This document shows, piece by piece, positions 29,745-38,348 of a DNA stretch of 53,574 bases (its first letter is position 1; each line of letters opens with the position of its first letter). This DNA comes from Chlorobiaceae bacterium (GTDB lineage: Bacteria > Bacteroidota > Chlorobiia > Chlorobiales > Chlorobiaceae), in the NCBI GenBank assembly GCA_013334225.1, contig JAAXXY010000019.1, forward strand, positions 1 through 53,574, read 5' to 3'. Below the pieces are notes generated by a model. It was given only the letters and a program-made list of their open reading frames with translations, was not told where the DNA came from and did not search any database. Both the position numbers and the translations under genes were made by a program.

Positions 29745-30254
29745 ATGGCTGAAACAAAAAAACTTGCGATTATCGCATCACAGGGCACCCTCGACTGGGC
29801 ATATCCTCCGTTCATCCTCGCTTCAACAGCTGCGGCCATGGATATGGAGGCTGTCATATTTTTCACGTTTTACGGGCTTCCCCTCCTGAAAAAAGAGATC
29901 GATGCCAAGGTATCGCCGCATTCAAATCCGGCCATGCCTATGAAAATGCCGTTCGGCAGCAAGGATTTTCAGAGTTTCAACTGGCCGATTCCCAATTTAC
30001 TTTCCGGTAATATACCCGGATTTGACAGTATGGCGACCATGCTGATGAAAGAGACCTTCAAAAAGAAAGGTGTTGCAACCATCGAACAGCTCAGGAGCAT
30101 GTGCCTTGAGTTCGGTGTCCGCTTCATTGCGTGCCAGATGACCATGGAGGTATTCGGCTTTGAAAAGGAGGAGTTCATCGACGGCGTCGAATACGGTGGT
30201 GCGGCTACATTTCTCGAATACGCTGCTGATGCCAACATATCCCTGTTCATCTGA
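29745..30254 (+). CDS. DrsE_2-family (DsrE2/DsrE3-type) sulfur-relay protein
   Basis: A 169-residue DsrE-fold protein. It has IIASQGTLDWAYPPFILAS near the start, AAMDMEAVIFFTFYGLPLL, a Pro/Ser-rich middle and the conserved cysteine segment FGVRFIACQMTMEVFGF near residue 130, the signature of the DsrE2/DsrE3 group. A second Cys lies earlier (SMCLEFG). In sulfur oxidisers such genes lie beside rhodanese and tusA, and together they shuttle sulfane sulfur; that exact arrangement is seen here. No DsrE2-type membrane helices are evident, so it may be closer to DsrE3. It starts 297 bases after the previous stop. Confidence 0.83.
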   Translation: MAETKKLAIIASQGTLDWAYPPFILASTAAAMDMEAVIFFTFYGLPLLKKEIDAKVSPHSNPAMPMKMPFGSKDFQSFNWPIPNLLSGNIPGFDSMATMLMKETFKKKGVATIEQLRSMCLEFGVRFIACQMTMEVFGFEKEEFIDGVEYGGAATFLEYAADANISLFI

Positions 30255-30364
30255 CCGGGGACAGGTGAATCCGGTTGTATATGAAATATTACAACTTGTT
30301 TCAGTGTTTCCTGTTGCGGCGGTATGACCAGAACAGCTGCTGAAAGTTAAAAAATATTAGCTAA

Positions 30365-30838
30365 ATGGTCAGGTATATCGAACTGATCCGCAATACCCTG
30401 TCGGATGTAAAAGAAATAATGCCTTGGGACCTTGTCGAGCGTCTTGAAGAAAATCCGGGGATTCTCATTGTTGATGTGCGTGAGCGTCACGAGTTTGATT
30501 TTTTGCATATAAAAGGGTCCATCAATGTCCCGAGGGGGGTTCTTGAATCAGCCTGTGAGTGGGATTATGAAGAGACCGAGCCGGAGCTTGTGCAGGCCAG
30601 AGAGAGGGCGGTGGTTGTTGTCTGCCGTTCAGGTCACCGCAGCCTTCTTGCAGCACATTCGCTGCAGGTTCTCGGATATGAGAACGTTGTTTCGCTCCGT
30701 ACCGGATTGCGGGGCTGGAATGATTATGAGGAGCCGCTGGTGAACAACACTGGTGAACCTGTCGATCCGGAAGCGGCTGATGACTTTTTTACCGCGAAAC
30801 TCCGACCGGATCAGAGAGTGCCGCGAGTTAAAAAGTAA
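30365..30838 (+). CDS. Rhodanese-like sulfurtransferase 1
   Basis: Single-domain rhodanese of 157 residues. It has LIVDVRERHEFDFLHIKGSINVP in two parts (IVDVRERHEF and HIKGSINVP) and the active-site loop VVCRSGHRSLLAA with catalytic Cys87. It carries an N-terminal extension and a longer acidic tail than its neighbour. It is expected to mobilise sulfane sulfur from thiosulfate, polysulfide or a low-molecular-weight persulfide and pass it to TusA. It is clearly paralogous to the next gene. The context DrsE_2, rhodanese, rhodanese, TusA suggests a relay feeding DsrC. Confidence 0.9.
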   Translation: MVRYIELIRNTLSDVKEIMPWDLVERLEENPGILIVDVRERHEFDFLHIKGSINVPRGVLESACEWDYEETEPELVQARERAVVVVCRSGHRSLLAAHSLQVLGYENVVSLRTGLRGWNDYEEPLVNNTGEPVDPEAADDFFTAKLRPDQRVPRVKK

Positions 30839-30916
30839 AAGCCGAAAAGAGGAAAACCGAGAGTATTTATCTGACTGAATAATTTTAATCTTTCTTTCAA
30901 AGTTGATTTATTAGTA

Positions 30917-31324
30917 ATGAGTGAATTATTTGCTGTAAAAGAAATATTACCGCGGGATTTAGCTTTACGTTTCGGAGCAAACCCCGACCTTGTGATTCTC
31001 GATGTACGGGAACGCGAAGAATTCGATTATTTTCGTATAGAAGGTGCCCTCAATGTTCCGATGCGGTTTCTGGAATCTGCCTGTACATGGGATAACGAAA
31101 AGACTGTTCCGGAACTGGCAGCGGCCAGAAAGGGCGAAATCGTCGTTATCTGCCGCTCGGGTTACCGCAGTTTCCATGCGGCTGCTATATTGCAGAGCCT
31201 AGGATATGAAGATGTCGTTTCCCTTAAAACAGGGTTGAGCGGGTGGAGCGATTTCGAATCCAAATCCCGATCAGGATCACGTTCGGTGTATGGAGGGAAC
31301 ATTCAAAGTGCACTGAGCGCATAA
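30917..31324 (+). CDS. Rhodanese-like sulfurtransferase 2
   Basis: Single-domain rhodanese of 135 residues with active loop VICRSGYRSFHAA (Cys79). It shares with rhodanese 1 the EILPRDL-type N-terminal segment, ILDVREREEFDYF, ALNVP and FLESACTWD, then DVVSLKTGLSGW, so the two arose by tandem duplication. The active loops differ at one position (Tyr for His after Gly), which may tune donor specificity. It lies 78 bases after the first copy and 50 bases before tusA. Confidence 0.9.
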   Translation: MSELFAVKEILPRDLALRFGANPDLVILDVREREEFDYFRIEGALNVPMRFLESACTWDNEKTVPELAAARKGEIVVICRSGYRSFHAAAILQSLGYEDVVSLKTGLSGWSDFESKSRSGSRSVYGGNIQSALSA

Positions 31325-31374
31325 TACCGATATTCATCCGGAAGCTGTCATAAACAAGAAAAAAAGGAGTTACA

Positions 31375-31611
31375 ATGAGTGACATAAAGAGCAATGTCGA
31401 GCTGAACTGCGAAGGTTTGAACTGTCCATTGCCGATTCTCAAAACAAAGAAGACCATTGACGGTATGCAGAGCGGCGAAGTACTTAAAATCAGCACCACC
31501 GATCCGGGTTCGGTCAATGACATGGACTCCTGGGCGAAACGTACAGGGAATGAACTGCTTGAACATGCTGAGCAGGGTGCTGTACATACATTTTACATCA
31601 GGAAAAAATAA
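31375..31611 (+). CDS. tusA: TusA-family sulfur carrier protein
   Basis: A 78-residue sulfur carrier of the TusA/SirA family. The active motif is CPLP with Cys17 (GLNCPLPILKTKK), followed by the usual DPGSVNDMDSWAKRTG segment. A strong ribosome site (aaaaggag) precedes the ATG. In dsr-type oxidisers TusA carries persulfide from rhodanese to DsrEFH; the adjacent genes fit that scheme exactly. The fold and size are standard for the family. Confidence 0.93.
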   Translation: MSDIKSNVELNCEGLNCPLPILKTKKTIDGMQSGEVLKISTTDPGSVNDMDSWAKRTGNELLEHAEQGAVHTFYIRKK

Positions 31612-31707
31612 TTTTTATGTTGGGTGCTGTTGTTATCTGATATTTGAAAGATAAACTGTGAGCCTGCAAGGTTCTTCTCGCTTGCCTGTGGAAATAATGG
31701 ATATGAA

Positions 31708-33114
31708 ATGCATGGAGTGAATCTGCCCCGTCTGATGATATCGGCACCCCATAAAAGTTCCGGGAAGACTCTGGTCAGCCTTGGAATTTTATCTCATTTT
31801 GCAGGTGAGGGTGTGCGGATAAGAAGTTTCAAAAAAGGTCCTGACTATATCGATCCCATGTGGCACAGGTTCGCGAGCGGCAATGAGTGCCACAATCTCG
31901 ATCCGTATCTCATGGGCCGGGATGGTTGTATCCGGTCTTTTCTTGAAAACAGTGATGCTGAACATAGCAGTTTCTCCCTTGTTGAAGGAAATCACGGCCT
32001 GCATGACGGGCTTGAGATTGACGGATCGGACAGCAGCGCGGGCCTTGCGGTCATGTTGAATGCACCGGTACTTCTGGTGGTCGACAGCAGTAGATTGAAC
32101 CGGGGAATAGCCGCAATCGTAATGGGGATGCAGGTAATGCAGCCTAAAGCCAGTATCGCGGGTGTGATCTTGAACCGGGTTCGGAATTCTCGACAGGAGG
32201 AAAAACAGAAAAAGGCGATCGAGCAGTTGTGCAAAGTACCAGTGCTCGGATCGATTCCCCGGGATGAGAACCTGGTTATACCCGAAAGACATCTTGGCCT
32301 GACTACGGTTGGAGAAATGGCCGGAGCTGAACGATTCGTAAAAGCCGCAGCCGAAAAAATAGCGCAACATTGTGATATGAAGGCAATCCGGGCGCTTTTT
32401 CTATCCGCCGGTACGTTTCCGGAGCATAACATCAAAAAGCAGGATGTTCAATATGCGGGAAAGTCAAGAATCGGGGTTTTCAGGGATGATGCGTTCTGTT
32501 TCTATTATCCGGACAATCTTCGTGCATTGCGGGAGCACGGAGCAGAACTTGTCTTCATCAACTCATTTCTTGAGACCGCCCTTCCGGATGTTGATGCCCT
32601 CTACCTTGGCGGGGGATTTCCCGAATCGTTCTTCGATATTCTGAGCGGCAACAGGGCTTTGCTGAAGGATGTTCGGGAAAGGATCGAATCAGGCATGCCG
32701 GTCTATGCGGAGTGCGGCGGGCTTATCTATCTCTGCAGGAGTGCGACATATGGTGGAAAAACCTATGATCTTGCGGGAGTTCTTCCTTTCGAGATCGGTT
32801 TTGAGCGTTATCCTGCCGGCCACGGGTATATCGATCTGACAAGCACAACGGATTCTGTGTGGTTCAGGAAAGGGATGCGGGTCAAGGCTCATGAATTTCA
32901 TTATGCGAGGGCTCTCAAGCCCGATGTCGATTGTGGGTATCAGTTCGATGCCGTCCGGGGAAACGGGATAACCGGCAAACGGGACGGTGCCCTTTACCGG
33001 AATGTTTTTGCATCCTTCGCGCATCTGCATGCCCTCGGGAATCCTGAATGGGCCCCGAATTTCGTTATGCTTGCAGAGACATATGGCAGACAGAGCAGTT
33101 TCTCAGTGTCGTGA
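31708..33114 (+). CDS. dsrN: Siroheme amide synthase DsrN (CbiA/CobB-type)
   Basis: Glutamine-dependent amidase related to cobyrinic acid a,c-diamide synthase that makes the siroamide of dissimilatory sulfite reductase. The 468-residue protein has the ATP-binding motif SAPHKSSGKTLVSLGI near residue 12, FKKGPDYIDPMWH, and a C-terminal glutamine amidotransferase domain with the nucleophile region YAECGGLIYL. No cobalamin cluster surrounds it, so its role is for siroheme rather than cobalamin. The start is chosen at the ATG followed by HGVNLPRL. It ends 222 bases before dsrC, where a promoter region begins. Confidence 0.92.
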   Translation: MHGVNLPRLMISAPHKSSGKTLVSLGILSHFAGEGVRIRSFKKGPDYIDPMWHRFASGNECHNLDPYLMGRDGCIRSFLENSDAEHSSFSLVEGNHGLHDGLEIDGSDSSAGLAVMLNAPVLLVVDSSRLNRGIAAIVMGMQVMQPKASIAGVILNRVRNSRQEEKQKKAIEQLCKVPVLGSIPRDENLVIPERHLGLTTVGEMAGAERFVKAAAEKIAQHCDMKAIRALFLSAGTFPEHNIKKQDVQYAGKSRIGVFRDDAFCFYYPDNLRALREHGAELVFINSFLETALPDVDALYLGGGFPESFFDILSGNRALLKDVRERIESGMPVYAECGGLIYLCRSATYGGKTYDLAGVLPFEIGFERYPAGHGYIDLTSTTDSVWFRKGMRVKAHEFHYARALKPDVDCGYQFDAVRGNGITGKRDGALYRNVFASFAHLHALGNPEWAPNFVMLAETYGRQSSFSVS

Positions 33115-33253
33115 TTCACATTGTTCGTGCTAAAAAACAAAAAATAGTTCCCGTGAGATTTGAAAAAAAGTAATCAATTTGTTAACTATATAACTCAATT
33201 ACTGAACTGTTGTAGTTGGACAGTATCTCTCCACTCATTATTTTATTTGGATC

Positions 33254-33292
33254 TTATTGTGCCATCGGCGGATTAACACTCCGATGCAATAA
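33254..33292 (+). promoter_or_regulatory. Extended hairpin in the dsrC leader
   Basis: Left arm ttattg (33254-33259), a 3-base bulge and catcgg (33263-33268) pair with ccgatg (33281-33286) and caataa (33287-33292), 12-base loop. It lies 45 bases upstream of the dsrC start in a 220-base AT-rich leader that likely carries the dsr core promoter. It could stabilise or regulate a highly expressed message. Confidence 0.5.
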
Positions 33293-33336
33293 GCGGCTTA
33301 TTCTACATATATAATATCATCATAAAGGAGCAAGTC

Positions 33337-33672
33337 ATGGCAATTGAAGTTAAAGGTGTAAGTGTTGCAACAGATGAAAACGGCTATCTCGTCAATCTCG
33401 AGGACTGGAATGAGGATGTGGCGGTGAAACTGGCTGAGGGCGAAGAGATCGATATGACAGAGGCTCATTGGGACCTTGTGAAGTTCCTCAGGAACTACTA
33501 TGCGGAATACCAGATTGCTCCGGCCGTAAAGGTACTGACAAAGGCAATGGCAACAGAAAAAGGCATGGACAAGAAAGCAGCTTCCGAGTTCCTCTACGGG
33601 CTTTTCCCGAAAGGTCCCGCACTGCAGGCCTGCAAGATTGCCGGACTGCCGAAGCCGACCGGTTGCGTTTAA
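33337..33672 (+). CDS. dsrC: Sulfur carrier protein DsrC
   Basis: Small protein carrying sulfane sulfur to DsrAB. Its 111 residues match the family throughout and the C-terminal arm CKIAGLPKPTGCV holds both redox cysteines, Cys99 and Cys110 (CysB and CysA), 11 positions apart; both are needed for the trisulfide. The site ggagc and the leader with a stable hairpin precede the ATG. It is first in the core operon, 52 bases ahead of dsrA. It receives sulfur from DsrEFH/TusA and its oxidised form is a substrate of DsrK. Confidence 0.97.
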   Translation: MAIEVKGVSVATDENGYLVNLEDWNEDVAVKLAEGEEIDMTEAHWDLVKFLRNYYAEYQIAPAVKVLTKAMATEKGMDKKAASEFLYGLFPKGPALQACKIAGLPKPTGCV

Positions 33673-33724
33673 GCACTGGCAAGGTTTTTCCTGACCCAAT
33701 TTATCGAGAACCAAAGGAGGCGCT

Positions 33725-34993
33725 ATGGAAGGAGCTAACAGTGCTGCTTCGAATGAAGTAAACAAGAACGGAAACTGCTGTGCATGTTCCGGTGGATCGT
33801 GTTCAGACGAAAAATTCCTCAACCCGACACCGATGCTCGACGAACTCGAGCACGGCCCCTGGCCGAGCTTTATCGGTGGGTTCAAAGAGCTTGCCGAAAG
33901 GACAAAAAAGCCAATGCTGCGTGGTGTCATGGACCAGCTCGAGTATTCCTACAAGACGAAGATGGGGTACTGGAAAGGCGGTCTTGTTACCGTGGATGGT
34001 TACGGTGCCGGTATCATCACCCGTTACTCCATGATCAAGGACAAGTTTCCCGAAGCCGAGCAGTTCCATACCATGCGCATCCAGCCTGCGCCTGGTCTGC
34101 ACTATAACACGGAGATGCTCAGGAATCTCTGCGATATATGGGAAAAGCACGGCAGCGGTATCATCACACTGCATGGCCAGACGGGCGATATCATGCTGCA
34201 GGGCATCGAACAGGACAAGGTTCAGGAGTGTTTCGACGATCTTAACAAGCAGGGTTGGGACCTCGGAGGCGCCGGCGCCGGCATGCGTACCGCTGTTTCC
34301 TGTATCGGTCCGGGACGTTGCGAGAATGCCTGTTACGACAATCTCAAGCTGCATCTCGACGCCCTGAAACATTTCGTCGGCGTACTTCACCGCCCGGAAT
34401 GGAACTACAAGCTGAAATTCAAGTTCTCCGGATGTCCGAACGACTGCACCAACGCCATCATGCGTTCCGACATGGCTGTTATAGGTACATGGAAGGATGC
34501 AATCCAGGTTGACAGGGAAGAGGTCAAGGCATGGATCGAGGAGAGGGGGCTTGATGCGCTGGTCAACCAGGTAATCAATCTCTGCCCGACAAAAGCGATA
34601 ACGCTCAGGGACGGCGACATGCATATCGAAACCAGGGATTGCGTGCGCTGCATGCACTGCCTGAATGCGATGCCCAAGGCTCTTTCACCGGGTCAGGAAA
34701 GAGGTATTTCCCTGCTCATGGGAGGCAAGAACACCCTTAAAGTCGGCGTCAATATGGGTTCCCTGATCGTACCGTTCATGAAAATGGAGACGGACGAGGA
34801 TATCGAGGAATTCATCGCGCTGATCGAAGAGATCATCGACTGGTGGGACGACAACGGTCTTGACCACGAGCGCATCGGCGAAACCATCGAGCGTGTCGGA
34901 CTCAAGGATTTCCTTGAAGGTATCGGTCAGGAGATTGATATCAATCATGTGACGAGACCGCGTGACAACCCGTATTTCAAGGCCAGGTACTGA
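33725..34993 (+). CDS. dsrA: Reverse dissimilatory sulfite reductase subunit alpha
   Basis: Siroheme and iron-sulfur subunit of DsrAB, releasing sulfite from DsrC-bound sulfur. The 422-residue protein has cluster-binding motifs CIGPGRCENACYDN and FKFSGCPNDCTNA, and an inserted ferredoxin domain with CPTKAITL and CVRCMHCLNAMPKAL. Near the N-terminus there is CCACSGGSC, an extra Cys-rich stretch. A perfect aaaggaggcg site precedes the ATG. It pairs with dsrB, 65 bases on. Length and motif order match Chlorobi DsrA. Confidence 0.97.
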   Translation: MEGANSAASNEVNKNGNCCACSGGSCSDEKFLNPTPMLDELEHGPWPSFIGGFKELAERTKKPMLRGVMDQLEYSYKTKMGYWKGGLVTVDGYGAGIITRYSMIKDKFPEAEQFHTMRIQPAPGLHYNTEMLRNLCDIWEKHGSGIITLHGQTGDIMLQGIEQDKVQECFDDLNKQGWDLGGAGAGMRTAVSCIGPGRCENACYDNLKLHLDALKHFVGVLHRPEWNYKLKFKFSGCPNDCTNAIMRSDMAVIGTWKDAIQVDREEVKAWIEERGLDALVNQVINLCPTKAITLRDGDMHIETRDCVRCMHCLNAMPKALSPGQERGISLLMGGKNTLKVGVNMGSLIVPFMKMETDEDIEEFIALIEEIIDWWDDNGLDHERIGETIERVGLKDFLEGIGQEIDINHVTRPRDNPYFKARY

Positions 34994-35058
34994 TGCCTTT
35001 GGCTGATTCAGTTGACGAAATTAACAATCCCCGAGAGGCTTAAAAGGAAGCAAACAAT

Positions 35059-36138
35059 ATGAGCAGTCCTGAAAAAAAGTGGAAGACCATAGAGTCCGGC
35101 CCTCATACCTATGAAGAGGCGTTACATCCTGTCGTCAGAAAAAATTACGGCAAATGGAAATATCATGAGATTCCCCGTCCGGGAGTTCTGAAGCATGTCG
35201 CCCAGAGCGGAGATGCCATCTACACCGTCCGTGCGGGTACTCCCCGACAGGATACCGTGGATATGGTCAGGAGGCTGTGCGACATCGCCGACAAATATGC
35301 GGACGGGTACCTTCGTTTTACGGTGCGTAACAATGTCGAGTTCCTGACGCCGAACCAGGAAAATATCGAACCGATGATCAGGGATCTCGAAATGATGGGC
35401 TTTCCTGTCGGCGGTACCGGCATGTGCGTCTCATCGGTCTCCCATACACAGGGCTGGCTGCATTGCGACATTCCTGCAACGGACGCTTCTGGTGTTGTGA
35501 AATCCATGATGGACTCCGTTTACAATGAGTTCAAGCACATGGAGATGCCGAACAAGGTGAGGCTTTCGACCTCCTGCTGCGCCATCAACTGCGGCGGACA
35601 GGCCGATATCGCCGTTGTCGTCAAGCATACCCGTCCTCCGAGAATCAACCACGATCATCTCTCGACGATCTGCGAACTTCCGAAAGCGGTCGCGCGCTGT
35701 CCGGTTGCGGCAATCCGCCCGACGGTCGTGAACGGCAAGCGTTCGCTGATGGTCGATGAAGCGAAATGCATCTGTTGCGGGGCCTGCTTCGGCGCTTGCC
35801 CGGCAATGGAAATCAATCATCCCGAACATTCGAAGTTCGCTGTCTGGGTGGGAGGCAAGAACAGCAACGCCCGCTCCAAACCTTCAACCATGAGCATTGT
35901 CGCTCACAACCTGCCGAACAATCCGCCTCGCTGGCCCGAAGTCACCGATGTGGTCGGAAGGATCCTTACTGCATACAAAAACGGCGGACGTCCCTGGGAA
36001 CGTGTCGGCGAATGGATCAACCGAATCGGCTGGAAGCGCTTTTTTGAGGAAACCGGTCTTACCTTCGACGAGAACATGATCGACAGTTATCGTCATGCGA
36101 GGACCACATTCAACCAGTCGGCTCACGTTCGCTTTTAG
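35059..36138 (+). CDS. dsrB: Reverse dissimilatory sulfite reductase subunit beta
   Basis: Subunit carrying the catalytic siroheme in the DsrAB heterotetramer. The 359-residue protein has CVSSVSHTQGWLHCDIP, LSTSCCAINCGGQADIA with the cluster cysteines, and a ferredoxin insert CICCGACFGACPAM. It ends with the usual helical tail. A good ribosome site (aaaaggaag) precedes the ATG; dsrL follows after 15 bases. Length is as expected, and no dsrD follows, unlike in sulfate reducers. Confidence 0.97.
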   Translation: MSSPEKKWKTIESGPHTYEEALHPVVRKNYGKWKYHEIPRPGVLKHVAQSGDAIYTVRAGTPRQDTVDMVRRLCDIADKYADGYLRFTVRNNVEFLTPNQENIEPMIRDLEMMGFPVGGTGMCVSSVSHTQGWLHCDIPATDASGVVKSMMDSVYNEFKHMEMPNKVRLSTSCCAINCGGQADIAVVVKHTRPPRINHDHLSTICELPKAVARCPVAAIRPTVVNGKRSLMVDEAKCICCGACFGACPAMEINHPEHSKFAVWVGGKNSNARSKPSTMSIVAHNLPNNPPRWPEVTDVVGRILTAYKNGGRPWERVGEWINRIGWKRFFEETGLTFDENMIDSYRHARTTFNQSAHVRF

Positions 36139-36153
36139 TCAAAGGAGAGATAC

Positions 36154-37893
36154 ATGAAGGTAGATTCCAATCCAATTCTTGATTTTGCGCTTAATTACCA
36201 GTTTCCTCCTTTCAGCGAGCAGACCGGGGTTGACAAAATCGTGGCGTTCGGGGACCACAGTCACAAGTGCCCCGTCTATGTCTGGCAGACGCCTCCCTGT
36301 ACGGCTGAATGTCCCGCAGGAGAGGATATCCGGGGTTATCACCGGTTGCTCGTCGGAATCGACAAGTCGGAAGACCCCTGGAAGGCTGCATGGGAGACGC
36401 TTGTCAACGCGAACCCGTTTCCAGCTGTAATGGGCCGGATCTGCCCGCATCCCTGCCAGGGAAAGTGCAACCGTCAATACCATGACGAAAGTGTTGCGAT
36501 CAACGCTGTTGAACAGGCAATAGGCAATTACGGTATCGAGGCCGGTCTCCGGCTTCCCGGACCGGGACCCGATTCAGGCAAACGTGTTGCGGTTATCGGC
36601 GGAGGTCCTGCCGGGCTTTCAGCTGCATATCAGCTTCGCAGGAAAGGCCATGCCGTTACGATCTACGATGCCAATAAAAAACTTGGAGGCATGGTGCTCT
36701 ATGGCATCATGGGTTACAGGGTCGACAGGAAGGTTCTTGAAGCTGAAATCCAGAGGATCATCGATCTCGGTGTGGAAACCAGAATGGGGGTCCGGGTCGG
36801 AACCGACGTTACTCTCGAACAGCTTGAAAAAGAATACGATGCTGTATTCGTGGGCGTTGGCGCCCAGGTCGGTCGAGGACTTCCGATCACCGGTTTTGCC
36901 GGAACACCGGGAGTAACCAATGCCATCGATTTCCTTAAAAACTATGAAATCGAAGGTGATGCAATTTCAGTAGGTAAAAAAGTCGTGGTCATAGGTGACG
37001 GCAACGTTGCGATGGACGTGGCAAGGCTTGCCCTGCGCCTTGGATCGGAAGCCATTCTGGTATCCGGTGTCCCAAGGGAGGAGATGGCCTGCTTCGAAAA
37101 CGAGTTTGACGATGCCGTAAATGAAGGTGCAAAGATACACTACCTCACCGGTACCATTGAAGTTCTTAAAGGAGAAGACGGACATGTCCTTGGCCTTCGC
37201 TGCTGCAGCATGGTCAAAAAAGTGAAAGGAGAAGAGGGCTGGAATTCACCGATCCCCTTCCTTCGCTATAAAAGCACTGACGAAACATATGATATCGAGT
37301 GCGACACGATCGTTGCCGCTATCGGTCAGACAACCGATATGCAGGGATTGGAAAGCATCACGAACGGCAGTCAGTGGCTCAAGCTTGACCGGTATTTCCG
37401 CATTCCCGGCAAGGAAAATGTATTCGGCGGCGGTGATGCCATCAAGGTTGATCTCATCACAACTGCTGTTGGTCATGGCCGCAAGGCTGCAGCTTCGATC
37501 GACGCTTTCCTGAAAGGGGGGCCGATGCCTGAAGCTCCCTACCGTGAGGTGACCAAGGTACAGAAGCAGGATGTTCTGTATTTCCTGAATTCTCCGCAGG
37601 CGAAGAGGGAAAATCTGATTCCGGAAAATGTTGTCGGCAACCATGACGAACTGCTGGTTGCGCTGACAAGGGAGCAGGTGAAAGCCGAGTCGGAACGCTG
37701 CATGAGCTGCGGTCTCTGTTTCGATTGCAAGCAGTGTGTTTCTTTCTGCCCTCAGGAGGCGGTCACCCGTTTCAGGGATAATCCTCAGGGGGAAGTGGTA
37801 TATACCGATTATTCGAAATGTGTCGGCTGTCATATCTGTTCACTGGTCTGTCCTTCGGGATATATCCAGATGGGAATGGGCGACGGCCTGTAA
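36154..37893 (+). CDS. dsrL: DsrL NAD(P)H oxidoreductase
   Basis: Iron-sulfur flavoprotein that interacts with DsrAB and couples sulfite reductase to NAD(P)H, essential for sulfur oxidation in phototrophs. The 579-residue protein is of the glutamate-synthase small-subunit type: N-terminal Cys region (CTAECPAGED, then CPHPCQGKCNRQ), FAD motif [20 protein letters not shown](P) motif VVVIGDGNVAMDVARLAL, and a C-terminal ferredoxin with CMSCGLCFDCKQCVSFCP and CVGCHICSLVCP. A gagag site precedes the ATG. It is a marker of the oxidative dsr pathway. Confidence 0.95.
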   Translation: MKVDSNPILDFALNYQFPPFSEQTGVDKIVAFGDHSHKCPVYVWQTPPCTAECPAGEDIRGYHRLLVGIDKSEDPWKAAWETLVNANPFPAVMGRICPHPCQGKCNRQYHDESVAINAVEQAIGNYGIEAGLRLPGPGPDSGKRVAVIGGGPAGLSAAYQLRRKGHAVTIYDANKKLGGMVLYGIMGYRVDRKVLEAEIQRIIDLGVETRMGVRVGTDVTLEQLEKEYDAVFVGVGAQVGRGLPITGFAGTPGVTNAIDFLKNYEIEGDAISVGKKVVVIGDGNVAMDVARLALRLGSEAILVSGVPREEMACFENEFDDAVNEGAKIHYLTGTIEVLKGEDGHVLGLRCCSMVKKVKGEEGWNSPIPFLRYKSTDETYDIECDTIVAAIGQTTDMQGLESITNGSQWLKLDRYFRIPGKENVFGGGDAIKVDLITTAVGHGRKAAASIDAFLKGGPMPEAPYREVTKVQKQDVLYFLNSPQAKRENLIPENVVGNHDELLVALTREQVKAESERCMSCGLCFDCKQCVSFCPQEAVTRFRDNPQGEVVYTDYSKCVGCHICSLVCPSGYIQMGMGDGL

Positions 37894-37935
37894 ACCGCTG
37901 AAAACATCAAACAAAATAAAGGAGATACTATCAAT

Positions 37936-38304
37936 ATGTTTGAAGATGTAATCAGTGAAATTCAGAAAGCGGTTGATAACTCAAGGCACTGGTCTGAAAC
38001 CGGATGGACAGTAACGTTCGGTTCCCGTAATATTGAGATATCCTCACTCAAGCAGGCTGAAGCCCTTCCAAGGAATTCCGCGATCCGCCTCGAAGCGATC
38101 AATTACTGGAAACAGGCCCGGCTTACCGGTAACGATTCCGGAGACTGGGGAGACAAGGCTGTTGCCGCCATGCAGGCTGGGGATATCAAAAGCGCTTCTG
38201 ATGCTCTTTATTTTTCGCAGTTTATCGAAAAGCCTTTCGTAGAAAGCGCTTCGACATGGCTGCCTTTGTATGAATCATTTATTGCAAGGTTCCCGTCGAA
38301 TTGA
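37936..38304 (+). CDS. dsrU: DsrU-like hypothetical protein of the dsr cluster
   Basis: A 122-residue soluble protein with no catalytic motif recognised; it is rich in Ala, Trp and Ser and predicted to be largely helical. By position between dsrL and dsrE it corresponds to dsrU of green sulfur bacteria, whose function is unknown. A clear ribosome site (aaaggagat) precedes the ATG. Its stop overlaps the alternative TTG of dsrE. The symbol rests on synteny, not on sequence motifs. Confidence 0.72.
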   Translation: MFEDVISEIQKAVDNSRHWSETGWTVTFGSRNIEISSLKQAEALPRNSAIRLEAINYWKQARLTGNDSGDWGDKAVAAMQAGDIKSASDALYFSQFIEKPFVESASTWLPLYESFIARFPSN

Positions 38305-38348
38305 ACGGCGGGAACACTTTTCCTCAAAATCATAAGATTTACAGAAAG

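Noticed and set aside
31708..33114. Cobyrinate diamide synthase for cobalamin
   Set aside because: No cobalamin genes nearby; position before dsrC matches dsrN of sulfur oxidisers.
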